The position numbers and the translations under genes were made by a program. 45,143 nt of DNA from DASZZY01 sp036260395 (GTDB lineage Bacteria > Actinomycetota > UBA4738 > CALAEC01): contig DASZZY010000092.1 in the NCBI GenBank assembly GCA_036260395.1, forward strand, positions 1-45,143. The letters run 5' to 3'. The notes under the pieces are model-generated. The model was not told where the DNA came from. It was given only the letters and a program-made list of their open reading frames with translations, and searched no databases. Shown here piece by piece: positions 16,276 to 23,850 of the stretch (the stretch's first letter is position 1; every line of letters starts with the position of its first letter).

Positions 16276-17787
16276 ATGAGCCAGCGGACGCGCGTGCTGG
16301 GGGACCGGTACGAGCTCGAGGAGCCCGTCGGCCGCGGCGGCATGGCGGAGGTCTTCAAGGCCACCGACCGAACGCTCGGGCGGACGGTGGCCGTGAAGAT
16401 CCTGGCCGTCCGCTTCGCCTCGGACCCCCGCTTCGTCTCGCGGTTCCGCCGGGAGGCCCAGGCCGCCGCGGCGCTGAACCACCCCAACGTGGTGTCGGTC
16501 TTCGACACCGGGTCCGACGGCGACGACCACTACATCGTCATGGAGTACGTCGAGGGCGAGACCCTGGCCGATCTCCTGGCGCGCGAGGGCTCCCTGCCGG
16601 CGGACCGGGCCGCGGCGATCGCCGGGGCGGTGGCCGCGGCGCTCGGCGCGGCCCACGACAAGGGCCTGGTCCACCGCGACGTCAAACCCGCCAACGTGAT
16701 GCTCACCGGGGCGGGCGAGGTCAAGGTCATGGACTTCGGGATCGCCCGGGCCGCCGCCCACGACACGCTCACGCAGACCGGGATGGTCATGGGAACGGCC
16801 TCGTACCTCTCGCCCGAGCAGGCCCAGGGGCACCCCGTCGACCCCCGCTCGGACGTCTATTCATTGGGATGCGTGCTCTACGAGATGCTGACCGGGCGGC
16901 CGCCGTTCACCGGGGACAGCGCCGTGTCGATCGCCTACAAGCACGTCCGCGAGCACCCGCTGCCGGTGTCGCGGCTGAGCCCGGACGTCCCCGAGGACCT
17001 GGCGGGCGTGACGATGCGCGCGCTCTCGAAGGACGTCGATCGACGGTTCGCCTCGGGCCGGGAGATGCACGAGGCGCTGGCCGGGGCGGCCGGCGCGGCG
17101 GCCCTCGCGGCCACGGAGCCGATGGCGGCGGGCGGCGACACCGCGGTGCTCCCCGCGGGGGAGCCGACCGCCGTGCCGCCGGACGAGCGCCGGCCCGCGG
17201 CCCGCTGGCTCCCGTGGGCCATCGGGGCGGTGCTCCTGGCCGCCCTGGTGGCGCTGGCCCTGGTCGCATTCCCCGATGCCGAGCCGACCGACGGCGGGCG
17301 GGAGCGACAGCCGGCGGCCGAGGAGCAGCCCCCGCCGGAGGAGCAGGCCCCTCCGGAGGAGGAGGTCCCCGAGCCGCCGGACCTCGGCGCGGCGGCCTCG
17401 GTCGAGGACGCCGTCGCGGCCCTCGAGGGTTTCCTCACCGAGGCCCTCGAGGCCGGCACGATCACGGAGACCGGCGCCGACGAGATCGGCCGCCGGATCG
17501 AGGAGGCGCTCAACCACTACTACGCGGGGGAGCAGGAGGAGGCGCTGGTCGCGGTGTCCGAGGCGGTCGACGCGACGGACGAGCTGCTGGCCCGGGGCGA
17601 GATCGCCTCGGAGGCCTGGGCGGCGGAGCTCCGGGACGGGCTGGAGGCGCTGGGCGCCGCGATGCAGGCCTCCCCGATCGCCCCGCCCGACGAAGGCGAG
17701 GAGGGCGAGGGGAACGGCGAGGAGGGGCCGCCCGGCGAGGGCCGGGGCCGCGGTGAGGGACGGGGCGGCGGCAACGACAAGGACTGA
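16276..17787 (+). CDS. pknA: PknA-like transmembrane Ser/Thr protein kinase without PASTA domains
   Basis: A Hanks-type kinase domain fills residues 8-275: glycine loop VGRGGMAEVF, catalytic-pair Lys in VAVKIL, HRDVKPANVM, DFGIAR, GTASYLSPEQ. The HRD arginine implies activation-loop control. A juxtamembrane linker and one membrane helix (about 309-332) follow. Outside there is a Pro/Glu-rich stalk and then, instead of PASTA repeats, a roughly 90-residue helical region (about 372-465) with two similar halves (ALEGFLTEALEAGTIT; VDATDELLARGEIA), resembling FIMAH-type helical repeats. The tail is Gly/Glu/Arg-rich and low complexity. The gene sits in the usual pknA position between pbpA and pknB, 27 nt after pbpA. 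Confidence 0.9.
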   Translation: MSQRTRVLGDRYELEEPVGRGGMAEVFKATDRTLGRTVAVKILAVRFASDPRFVSRFRREAQAAAALNHPNVVSVFDTGSDGDDHYIVMEYVEGETLADLLAREGSLPADRAAAIAGAVAAALGAAHDKGLVHRDVKPANVMLTGAGEVKVMDFGIARAAAHDTLTQTGMVMGTASYLSPEQAQGHPVDPRSDVYSLGCVLYEMLTGRPPFTGDSAVSIAYKHVREHPLPVSRLSPDVPEDLAGVTMRALSKDVDRRFASGREMHEALAGAAGAAALAATEPMAAGGDTAVLPAGEPTAVPPDERRPAARWLPWAIGAVLLAALVALALVAFPDAEPTDGGRERQPAAEEQPPPEEQAPPEEEVPEPPDLGAAASVEDAVAALEGFLTEALEAGTITETGADEIGRRIEEALNHYYAGEQEEALVAVSEAVDATDELLARGEIASEAWAAELRDGLEALGAAMQASPIAPPDEGEEGEGNGEEGPPGEGRGRGEGRGGGNDKD

Positions 17788-17835
17788 GAACGACCGTCCG
17801 GCGACGGGTAGAGTTTCGAGGATGGAGGGGAACGC

Positions 17836-19518
17836 GTGACGCAGCAGCGCCGGCGCGTGCTCGGCGACCGCTACGAGATCGACGGGGTCCTCGGACAGGG
17901 CGGGATGGCCAAGGTGTTCCGCGGGACCGACCGCGTCCTGGGACGCACCGTCGCCGTGAAGGTCCTGTCGCCCCAGTTCGCCGACGACCAGGGCTTCGTG
18001 GCCCGGTTCCGTCGCGAGGCCCAGGCCGCGGCGGCCCTGAACCACCCGAACATCGTCGGCGTCTTCGACACGGGGTCCCAGCAGGACGTGCACTTCATCG
18101 TCATGGAGTACGTGGAGGGGAAGACCCTCCGCGACGTCCTCCGCGAGGACGGCCCGCTGCTCCCCGAGCGCGCGGTCGAGGTCGCCGACGCCGTGGCCCG
18201 GGCGCTGGAGTCGGCGCACGAGGCGGGGCTCGTCCACCGGGACATCAAGCCCGGGAACATCATGCTCACCTCCGACGGCGAGGTGAAGGTGATGGACTTC
18301 GGGATCGCCCGGACCACCACCGGGGACACGCTCACCCAGACGGCGGCGGTCCTCGGGACCGCGTCCTACCTCTCCCCCGAGCAGGCCCAGGGCGAGTCCG
18401 TCGACCGGCGCTCCGACATCTACTCGCTGGGCTGCGTGCTGTACGAGATGGTCACCGGCCGGCCGCCGTTCACGGGGGACTCCCCGGTGGCCATCGCCTA
18501 CAAGCACGTTCGCGACGACCCGACGCTCCCCTCGCACGTGAACGGGGACATCCCGCCCGACCTCGAGGCCGTGGTGATGAAGTGCCTGGCCAAGAACCCC
18601 GACAACCGGTACGCGACCGCCCGGGAGCTCCGCGAGGACCTCGGCCGGATGCTCCAGGGCGTGCCGACGCTGGCCACGCCGGTGATGGCCGGGGACGCCA
18701 CCGAGATGATGACCCGCCGGCACGAGGGGACCGCGGTGATGACCGGCGTCGAGGCGCCGCCGGAGGAGGAGCGCCGCCGGGCCTGGGTCCCGATCGTGCT
18801 CACGCTCCTCATCCTGGCGGCCCTCGGGATCGCGGCGTTCTTCCTGGTCCGCTCGCTCCTCGGCGACCCCGTCCAGCTGGTGACGGTCCCCGACGTCGTC
18901 GGCGAGCGGCTCCGCGAGGCCGAGGACCGTCTGGAGCGCGCCGGGTTCCAAGTGGAGGTCGAACGTCGCTTCAACCCCGCCCCCCGCGGCGAGGTCCTCG
19001 AGCAGGATCCGCCCGCCGGCCGCCGGGTCCGGGAGGGGTCCACCGTCACGCTGACGGTCTCCCGCGGGCCGCGGCCCGAGGCGGTCCCGGAGGTGGTCGG
19101 CCTGTCCCAGGAGGAGGCCACGGCCGTCCTCCAGGAGGCGGGCTTCGAGGTCGCCGTGCAGGAGCAGGAGAGCGAGGAGGAGGCCGGGATCGTCATCGAT
19201 CAGGAGCCGGACGCCGGCGTCGAGGCGGAGCCCGGCAGCACGGTCACGATCGTGGTCTCCACCGGCCCGCCGACCACCGTGGTGCCCGACGTGATCTGCG
19301 ACCCGATCCCGGAGGCACAGGCGGAGATCCGGGACGCCGGGCTGGTACCCCAGGAGGTCGGGTCCGAGTTCTCGCTGGAGTGCCCCGAGGGCACGGTGGC
19401 CTCCCAGGACCCCGGCGCGGGGGCCGAAGTGCCCCAGGGCTCCACCGTCGAATACGTGCGCTCGGAGGGGCCCGAGCCGTCGCCGTCGCCCACGCCCACG
19501 CTGACTCCCACGCCCTGA
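17836..19518 (+). CDS. pknB: PknB: PASTA-domain Ser/Thr protein kinase
   Basis: This is an essential-type envelope kinase that senses muropeptides or lipid II through its PASTA repeats and controls growth and division. The kinase domain (8-270) has LGQGGMAKVF, VAVKVL, HRDIKPGNIM, DFGIARTT and GTASYLSPEQ. TT in the activation loop is compatible with trans-autophosphorylation. A single membrane helix lies at about 315-337. Three PASTA repeats follow (about 350-412, 414-479, 481-548), each beginning VPDVV, VPEVV or VPDVI; the third has two Cys that may form a disulfide. The tail is Pro/Ser/Thr-rich. Mycobacterial PknB has four repeats, so this one is shorter. GTG 17836 follows a GGAGGGG ribosome site and a TAGAGT hexamer. 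Confidence 0.94.
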   Translation: MTQQRRRVLGDRYEIDGVLGQGGMAKVFRGTDRVLGRTVAVKVLSPQFADDQGFVARFRREAQAAAALNHPNIVGVFDTGSQQDVHFIVMEYVEGKTLRDVLREDGPLLPERAVEVADAVARALESAHEAGLVHRDIKPGNIMLTSDGEVKVMDFGIARTTTGDTLTQTAAVLGTASYLSPEQAQGESVDRRSDIYSLGCVLYEMVTGRPPFTGDSPVAIAYKHVRDDPTLPSHVNGDIPPDLEAVVMKCLAKNPDNRYATARELREDLGRMLQGVPTLATPVMAGDATEMMTRRHEGTAVMTGVEAPPEEERRRAWVPIVLTLLILAALGIAAFFLVRSLLGDPVQLVTVPDVVGERLREAEDRLERAGFQVEVERRFNPAPRGEVLEQDPPAGRRVREGSTVTLTVSRGPRPEAVPEVVGLSQEEATAVLQEAGFEVAVQEQESEEEAGIVIDQEPDAGVEAEPGSTVTIVVSTGPPTTVVPDVICDPIPEAQAEIRDAGLVPQEVGSEFSLECPEGTVASQDPGAGAEVPQGSTVEYVRSEGPEPSPSPTPTLTPTP

Positions 19519-19543
19519 GCGGGATCGCGCCGGCGCCCTCCGG

Positions 19544-19549
19544 TAGCAT
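19544..19549 (+). promoter_or_regulatory. -10 element placing a leaderless start on thyX
   Basis: TAGCAT ends 7 nt before the GTG start of the thyX-like gene, the spacing expected if transcription begins on the start codon. No ribosome binding site or clear -35 is visible. It suggests separate expression from pknB. Confidence 0.4.
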
Positions 19550-19556
19550 TCGCCGC

Positions 19557-21176
19557 GTGGCGCTCTGGTTCGCCCCGGAGGACTTCACCGAGGACGAGCG
19601 GGCCGTGCTGGCCCCGTTCTTCACAGACCTCGACGGGCCGGTGTTCGCCCTGGTCAACCTCCCCGAGGTGACCAAGGGCGCGCTGTTCGCCCGGTACTCC
19701 CGGTCGCCGAAGTCCCTGCGGCGGCTGTTCCTCGACGAGTTCTCGGAGCACGCCGAGGCCGGCGGGGGGCAGGAGGACCCGCTGTCCGGGGCCGGCGTGC
19801 GGCGGGCCGAGGACCTGTACCAGCGTGTGTTCGTCGACTACGGCGACGATTCGGTGGCCCAGCTCGGCGGCGTCCACCTGGCGTGCGAGCAGTCGTCCCA
19901 GATCCTGGCGAAGGTCCTGGAGTGGGGACGGCTGGGGGCGTACCTCGAGCAGTCGACCCGGTACGTCCCCTACGACGACCGCCCCGGTGACCGGTGGCGC
20001 TACGTCGTCCCGCCGGAGGTCGACGCCGCCGGCCTCGGGACCCGCTACGCCGACGTTCTCGACCGGGCGTTCGGGACCTACGCCCGGTGGCTCGAGCCGA
20101 TGCAGGCGTTCTACCGCGGCCTGTTCCCCCAGCAGCCCGGCGACTCCGACTTCGTCTACCGGTCGACGATCCGGGCCAAGGCGTGCGACACCCTCCGCGG
20201 CCTGCTGCCGGCCGCCACCCGGTCCAACGTCGGGATCTACGCCACGGGGCAGTCCTACGAGCAGCTCCTGCTCCGGATGCGGGCGAACCCGCTGGCCGAG
20301 GTCCGCGAATACGCCGACCTCATGCTGGCCGAGCTCCGGAAGGTCATCCCGGCGTTCCTCCGCCGGGTCGACCAGCCCGAGCGGGGCGGCGCGTGGTCGG
20401 CGTACCTGGAGCGGACCCGCGAGGCCGTCGAAGCCGAGGCCGGGGCGGCGGTGGCCGGGCTCGAGCCCGAGCCCCGGCCGCTGGTGGCGCTCACCGACTT
20501 CGACCCCGAGGGCGAGGTGAAGGTCGTGGCCGCCGCGCTGTACGCCGCCTCGGACGTCCCCGACGACCAGCTGCTGGAGGCCGCCCGGCGGATGAGCGTC
20601 GAGGACCGCATCCGGGTGCTGCGGGCGTACGTCGGCGAGCGCACCAACCGCCGGCACAAGCCGGGCCGCGCCTTCGAGCGGACCGGCTATCGCTTCGACG
20701 TGCTGTGCGACTACGGCGCCTTCCGGGACCTCCAGCGTCACCGCCTGCTGACGATCGAGTGGCAGCGCCTCTCGCCAGGCCACGGATTCCACATGCCGCC
20801 CGAGGTCATGGAGGCGCGGGCGGAGCTCGACTGGATCCGCACGATGCGCGAGTCGGAGGCGCTCTACGGCGAGCTGGCCGAGGCGGTCGATCCAGACGTG
20901 GCGTCGTACGCGGTGGCCATGGCCTACCGGATCCGGTTCGTGATGCAGATGAACGCCCGCGAGGCCATGCACGTGATCGAGCTCCGGAGCGGCCCGCAGG
21001 GCCACCCTGTCTACCGGAAGGTCGCCCAGGACATGCACGTGCTGATCGAGGAGGAGGCCGGCCACCGGGCCATCGCCGCGGCGATGCGGTACGCGGACCA
21101 CTCCGAGGTCGAGCTCGAGCGCCTGGAGGCCGAGCGTCGCTCCGAGCTCAAGCGCCGGGCCCTGGGCACGGCGTGA
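19557..21176 (+). CDS. Double-length ThyX-family (FAD-dependent thymidylate synthase) protein
   Basis: ThyX makes dTMP from dUMP using FAD and methylenetetrahydrofolate; normal subunits have about 220-250 residues and act as tetramers with shared sites. This protein has 539 residues and appears to be two ThyX-like halves. The N-terminal half has RYSRSPKSLRRLF, DYGDDSVAQLGGVHLACEQSS and YLEQSTRY (129-136), matching the ExSxRY end of the ThyX motif but lacking RHR before it. The C-terminal half has VGERTNRRHKPGRAFE and an intact RHR (394-396), followed by LLTIEWQRL instead of NExSxRY. The two halves therefore keep complementary parts of the signature. It may be an active pseudo-dimer or a repurposed homologue. 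The start is GTG 19557, probably leaderless. A small membrane-protein gene is coupled downstream. Confidence 0.85.
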   Translation: MALWFAPEDFTEDERAVLAPFFTDLDGPVFALVNLPEVTKGALFARYSRSPKSLRRLFLDEFSEHAEAGGGQEDPLSGAGVRRAEDLYQRVFVDYGDDSVAQLGGVHLACEQSSQILAKVLEWGRLGAYLEQSTRYVPYDDRPGDRWRYVVPPEVDAAGLGTRYADVLDRAFGTYARWLEPMQAFYRGLFPQQPGDSDFVYRSTIRAKACDTLRGLLPAATRSNVGIYATGQSYEQLLLRMRANPLAEVREYADLMLAELRKVIPAFLRRVDQPERGGAWSAYLERTREAVEAEAGAAVAGLEPEPRPLVALTDFDPEGEVKVVAAALYAASDVPDDQLLEAARRMSVEDRIRVLRAYVGERTNRRHKPGRAFERTGYRFDVLCDYGAFRDLQRHRLLTIEWQRLSPGHGFHMPPEVMEARAELDWIRTMRESEALYGELAEAVDPDVASYAVAMAYRIRFVMQMNAREAMHVIELRSGPQGHPVYRKVAQDMHVLIEEEAGHRAIAAAMRYADHSEVELERLEAERRSELKRRALGTA

Positions 21177-21307
21177 GCCGCCAGACGGCGCTGCTCGTCG
21201 CGCTGTGGGCCATCGCGCTCGCCGGGCTGCTCGTCTCGGCCGGCGCGTGGGTCCTGCTGTGGCGCGCGTGGCGAGCCCGCCGCCGCGCCCGCGGCTCCGG
21301 TGGTTGA
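21173..21307 (+). CDS. Small single-pass membrane protein, unknown
   Basis: This 44-residue protein starts at GTG 21173, overlapping the thyX-like stop codon (GTGA), so it is likely translated by coupling. It has one long hydrophobic helix (residues 6-29, LLVALWAIALAGLLVSAG) and a strongly basic C-terminus (RAWRARRRARG), predicted to stay inside the cell. I do not recognise it. Its reality rests on the coupling and the clean membrane-protein composition. Confidence 0.5.
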   Translation: MSRQTALLVALWAIALAGLLVSAGAWVLLWRAWRARRRARGSGG

Positions 21308-21364
21308 CTCCCCCGACGGGCTCCGGTAAGAAGGGCCCGCCCCCCGGCCGATAGGATGACGTCC

Positions 21365-21967
21365 ATGAGGAAGGCCATCTCCCCCGCCCTGTTCGCCGTC
21401 GTGGTGATCTGCTTTTTCCTGCCGTTCTTCACGGTGGCGTGCAGCGCCGGCGACCTCGGGCAGCTCGGGGAGCAGCTCGGCGGCGACTTCGAGCTCCCGG
21501 CCTCGGAGGAGCTCGAGCAGACGGTCACGGGCTGGGACCTGGTGATCGGGAACACCGAGGAGGCCGCGGCGGAAGCCACTGACGAGACCCCCGCCCAGAC
21601 CGAGGCCGAGGCGGACGGCCGGCCGGACGTCTATGCGGTTGTGGCCTTCGCTGCCGCGGTGCTGGGCATCGGGCTCTCGTTCCTCCGACGCCCGCTGGGG
21701 CCGATCCTGGCCGTGGGGCTCGGCCTCCTGGGCGCCATCTTCCTGTTCCTGCTGAGGAGCCGCCTCACCGGGCAGATCCCCGCCCAGGCCAGGGCGTTCA
21801 TCGAGGTCCGGACCGAGTACGGCTTCTGGCTGGCGCTCCTGTTCTTCCTGGCCGCCGCCGGCTGGGGGGTCTACCGCCTGGTCGCCCCCCGCGAGCCGGC
21901 CGCCGCCGCGCCGACGGGATTCGAGGCCGGAGCCCCGTCGCTCCCGCCCGAGCCACCCCCGCCGTAG
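21365..21967 (+). CDS. Membrane protein of unknown function
   Basis: A 200-residue protein with an N-terminal hydrophobic segment ending PFFTVACSAG, an acidic extracellular loop of roughly 60 residues (Glu/Ala/Thr-rich), then three further hydrophobic helices (about 88-106, 112-128, 150-168) and a Pro/Ala-rich tail. The Cys after the first helix is not a good lipobox. I choose ATG 21365 over ATG 21356 because TAGGAT (21352-21357) lies 7 nt before it, either as a -10 for a leaderless message or, with its AGGA, as a ribosome site. The family is not recognised. It is convergent with fadD, 3 nt apart. Confidence 0.65.
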   Translation: MRKAISPALFAVVVICFFLPFFTVACSAGDLGQLGEQLGGDFELPASEELEQTVTGWDLVIGNTEEAAAEATDETPAQTEAEADGRPDVYAVVAFAAAVLGIGLSFLRRPLGPILAVGLGLLGAIFLFLLRSRLTGQIPAQARAFIEVRTEYGFWLALLFFLAAAGWGVYRLVAPREPAAAAPTGFEAGAPSLPPEPPPP

Positions 21968-21970
21968 CCG

Positions 21971-23719
21971 TTACGAGCTCTTCGCGGCGGCCTTCTGCTT
22001 CTCCTCGTCGAGGAGCACCCGGCGGAGCACCTTGCCGACCATCGTGGTCGGTAGCTCGTCGCGGAACTCGACGTGCTTGGGCGCCCGGTACCCCGTCAGC
22101 CCGTGCTCGGGGTCCTTGGCCCACTCGCGGATCTCCTTCTCGTCCGCGGTCTCGCCGGGCTTCAGGACGACGTAGGCCTTCACGGCCTCGCCCGTCTTGT
22201 TGTCGGGGATGCCGACCACCGCGACCTGCTGGATCTTCGGGTGGCGGTACAGGACCTGCTCCACGTCGGTGGGGTACACGTTGAACCCGGAGACGATGAT
22301 CATGTCCTTCTTGCGGTCGACGATGGCGAAGTACCCTTCCTCGTCCATCTTCGCGATGTCGCCGGAGTGCAGCCACCGGATCCCGTCCTTGTGGACGCGG
22401 ATCATGTCGTCGGTCTCCTCGGGCTTGTTCCAGTAGCCCTTCATGATCTGGGGCCCGGCGATGCACAGCTCGCCTTCCTGCCCGGGCTGGACCTCCTTCT
22501 CGGGGTCGTCGAGGTCCACGATCTTGCAGTCGGTGTCCGGGATCGGGAGCCCGATCGTCCCGAACTTCCGCTTGCCGTAGATCGGGTTGATGTGAGTGAC
22601 CGGCGAGGTCTCGGTGAGCCCGTACCCCTCGACCAGGCGCCCCTTGGTGATGTCCTCGAACTTCTCGGCCACGGCCACGGGCAGGGGCGCGGCGCCGGAG
22701 AAGCAGGCCCGGATCGAGGAGAGGTCGTAGTTCTTGCTCTCCGGCGACTCATTGATGGCGATGTAGATGCGGGGGACGCCCGGGAACAGCGTGGGCTTCT
22801 CCTTGTCGATGGCCTTGAGGACCATGTCGAGCTCGAACCGTGGCAGGAGCACCAGCTTCATCCCCGCGGTGATCCCCACGTTCATGACCGCCGACAGCCC
22901 GTAGGAGTGGAAGAAGGGCAGCACGCACAGGATCCCCTCCTTGCCCTCCTCGGTGTCCACGAACCAGGCCCGGGTCTGGAGCGCGTTGCTGACCATGTTG
23001 TAGTGGGTGAGCATCGCGCCCTTCGAGAGCCCGGTCGTCCCGCCCGTGTAGACCAGGCAGGCCACGTCCTCCTTGGGGGAGACCTCCAGCGGCGGGAGCG
23101 TCCCGTAGGAGCGGCCCATGAGCTCCGACCACTGCGTGACGTCGGCATCGGACGGCACCGGCGGCCACGGCCGGCCCTCGTGCTGGGCCTCCTTCTTCTG
23201 CTTGATGCCGGCCAGCTTGTTGATCGGGAACCCGAGGTAGTCCGCGATCTTGGTCACGATGACGGTCTTCAGACCGACGTCGTCGCGGATCTTCCCGATC
23301 AGCGGGTAGAGCTGGTCGAGGACGACCAGGATCTCGATCCCGGCGTCTTTCAGCTGGTGGGTCATCTCCCGGGCCGTGTACAGCGGATTGTTCCCGACGG
23401 CCACGGCGCCCAGCCGCTGGATGCCCCAGAACGCCACCACGAACTGCGGCGAGTTCGGCAGGACCAGGCCGACGCGGTCGCCCTTCCGCACGCCGAGCGA
23501 CGACAGCGCCCCGGCGAACCGCTCGGCCTCGGCCACCAGCTGCCGGTACGTGAGGCGCTTGGCCATGGGGGCCACCGGGAACGCGACCGCCGGCGAGTCG
23601 GGGAACCGTCTGGCCGTCTCCTCGAGCAGCGACCACAGCGGCTTCTCCGGGTACGGCTCCAGCGATTGGGGGACGTCCGGCGGGTAGCTCTCGAGCCAGG
23701 GGCGGGCGCGTTCGGCCAT
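21971..23719 (-). CDS. fadD: Long-chain fatty acid-CoA ligase (FadD type)
   Basis: This adenylate-forming enzyme activates fatty acids with ATP and CoA as the entry to beta-oxidation or lipid synthesis. The 582 residues show the ANL signatures: P-loop YTGGTTGLSKG (224-234), YGLTETSP, the hinge-region DRKKDMIIVSGFNVYP preceded by HSGDIAKMDEEGY, and the C-terminal GKVLRRVL with the catalytic Lys. ATG 23719 has a clear AAAGGAG ribosome site 9 nt upstream. A CATAAT hexamer (23759-23754, minus strand) with TTGTCC upstream is a plausible promoter. It pairs functionally with the thiolase and EtfBA encoded 5-10 kb away. Chain-length preference is not evident. Confidence 0.92.
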   Translation of the reverse strand: MAERARPWLESYPPDVPQSLEPYPEKPLWSLLEETARRFPDSPAVAFPVAPMAKRLTYRQLVAEAERFAGALSSLGVRKGDRVGLVLPNSPQFVVAFWGIQRLGAVAVGNNPLYTAREMTHQLKDAGIEILVVLDQLYPLIGKIRDDVGLKTVIVTKIADYLGFPINKLAGIKQKKEAQHEGRPWPPVPSDADVTQWSELMGRSYGTLPPLEVSPKEDVACLVYTGGTTGLSKGAMLTHYNMVSNALQTRAWFVDTEEGKEGILCVLPFFHSYGLSAVMNVGITAGMKLVLLPRFELDMVLKAIDKEKPTLFPGVPRIYIAINESPESKNYDLSSIRACFSGAAPLPVAVAEKFEDITKGRLVEGYGLTETSPVTHINPIYGKRKFGTIGLPIPDTDCKIVDLDDPEKEVQPGQEGELCIAGPQIMKGYWNKPEETDDMIRVHKDGIRWLHSGDIAKMDEEGYFAIVDRKKDMIIVSGFNVYPTDVEQVLYRHPKIQQVAVVGIPDNKTGEAVKAYVVLKPGETADEKEIREWAKDPEHGLTGYRAPKHVEFRDELPTTMVGKVLRRVLLDEEKQKAAAKSS

Positions 23720-23790
23720 CTCGGCTGCTCCTTTCGGCTCCTGCGGAGACCCGATTATGTCGAAACGGCGAACCGCCGGACAACCTCGGG

Positions 23791-23819
23791 TTGCCGTGCC
23801 TCCGGGGCTCGCCTAGCGT
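23791..23819 (+). promoter_or_regulatory. Promoter for the penicillin-acylase family gene
   Basis: TTGCCG (23791-23796) and TAGCGT (23814-23819) are exactly 17 bp apart on the plus strand. The predicted start of transcription is about 25 nt before the GTG at 23851, leaving room for the AGGAG ribosome site at 23840. Confidence 0.5.
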
Positions 23820-23850
23820 GTCGGCGTCCCGCGACCCCAGGAGCCGTCCC

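Noticed and set aside
18582..19556. N-terminal extension of the ThyX-like frame into pknB
   Set aside because: The extension is out-of-frame PASTA-kinase sequence with Arg/Gly-rich translation; GTG 19557 follows a -10 hexamer and begins the homologous region.
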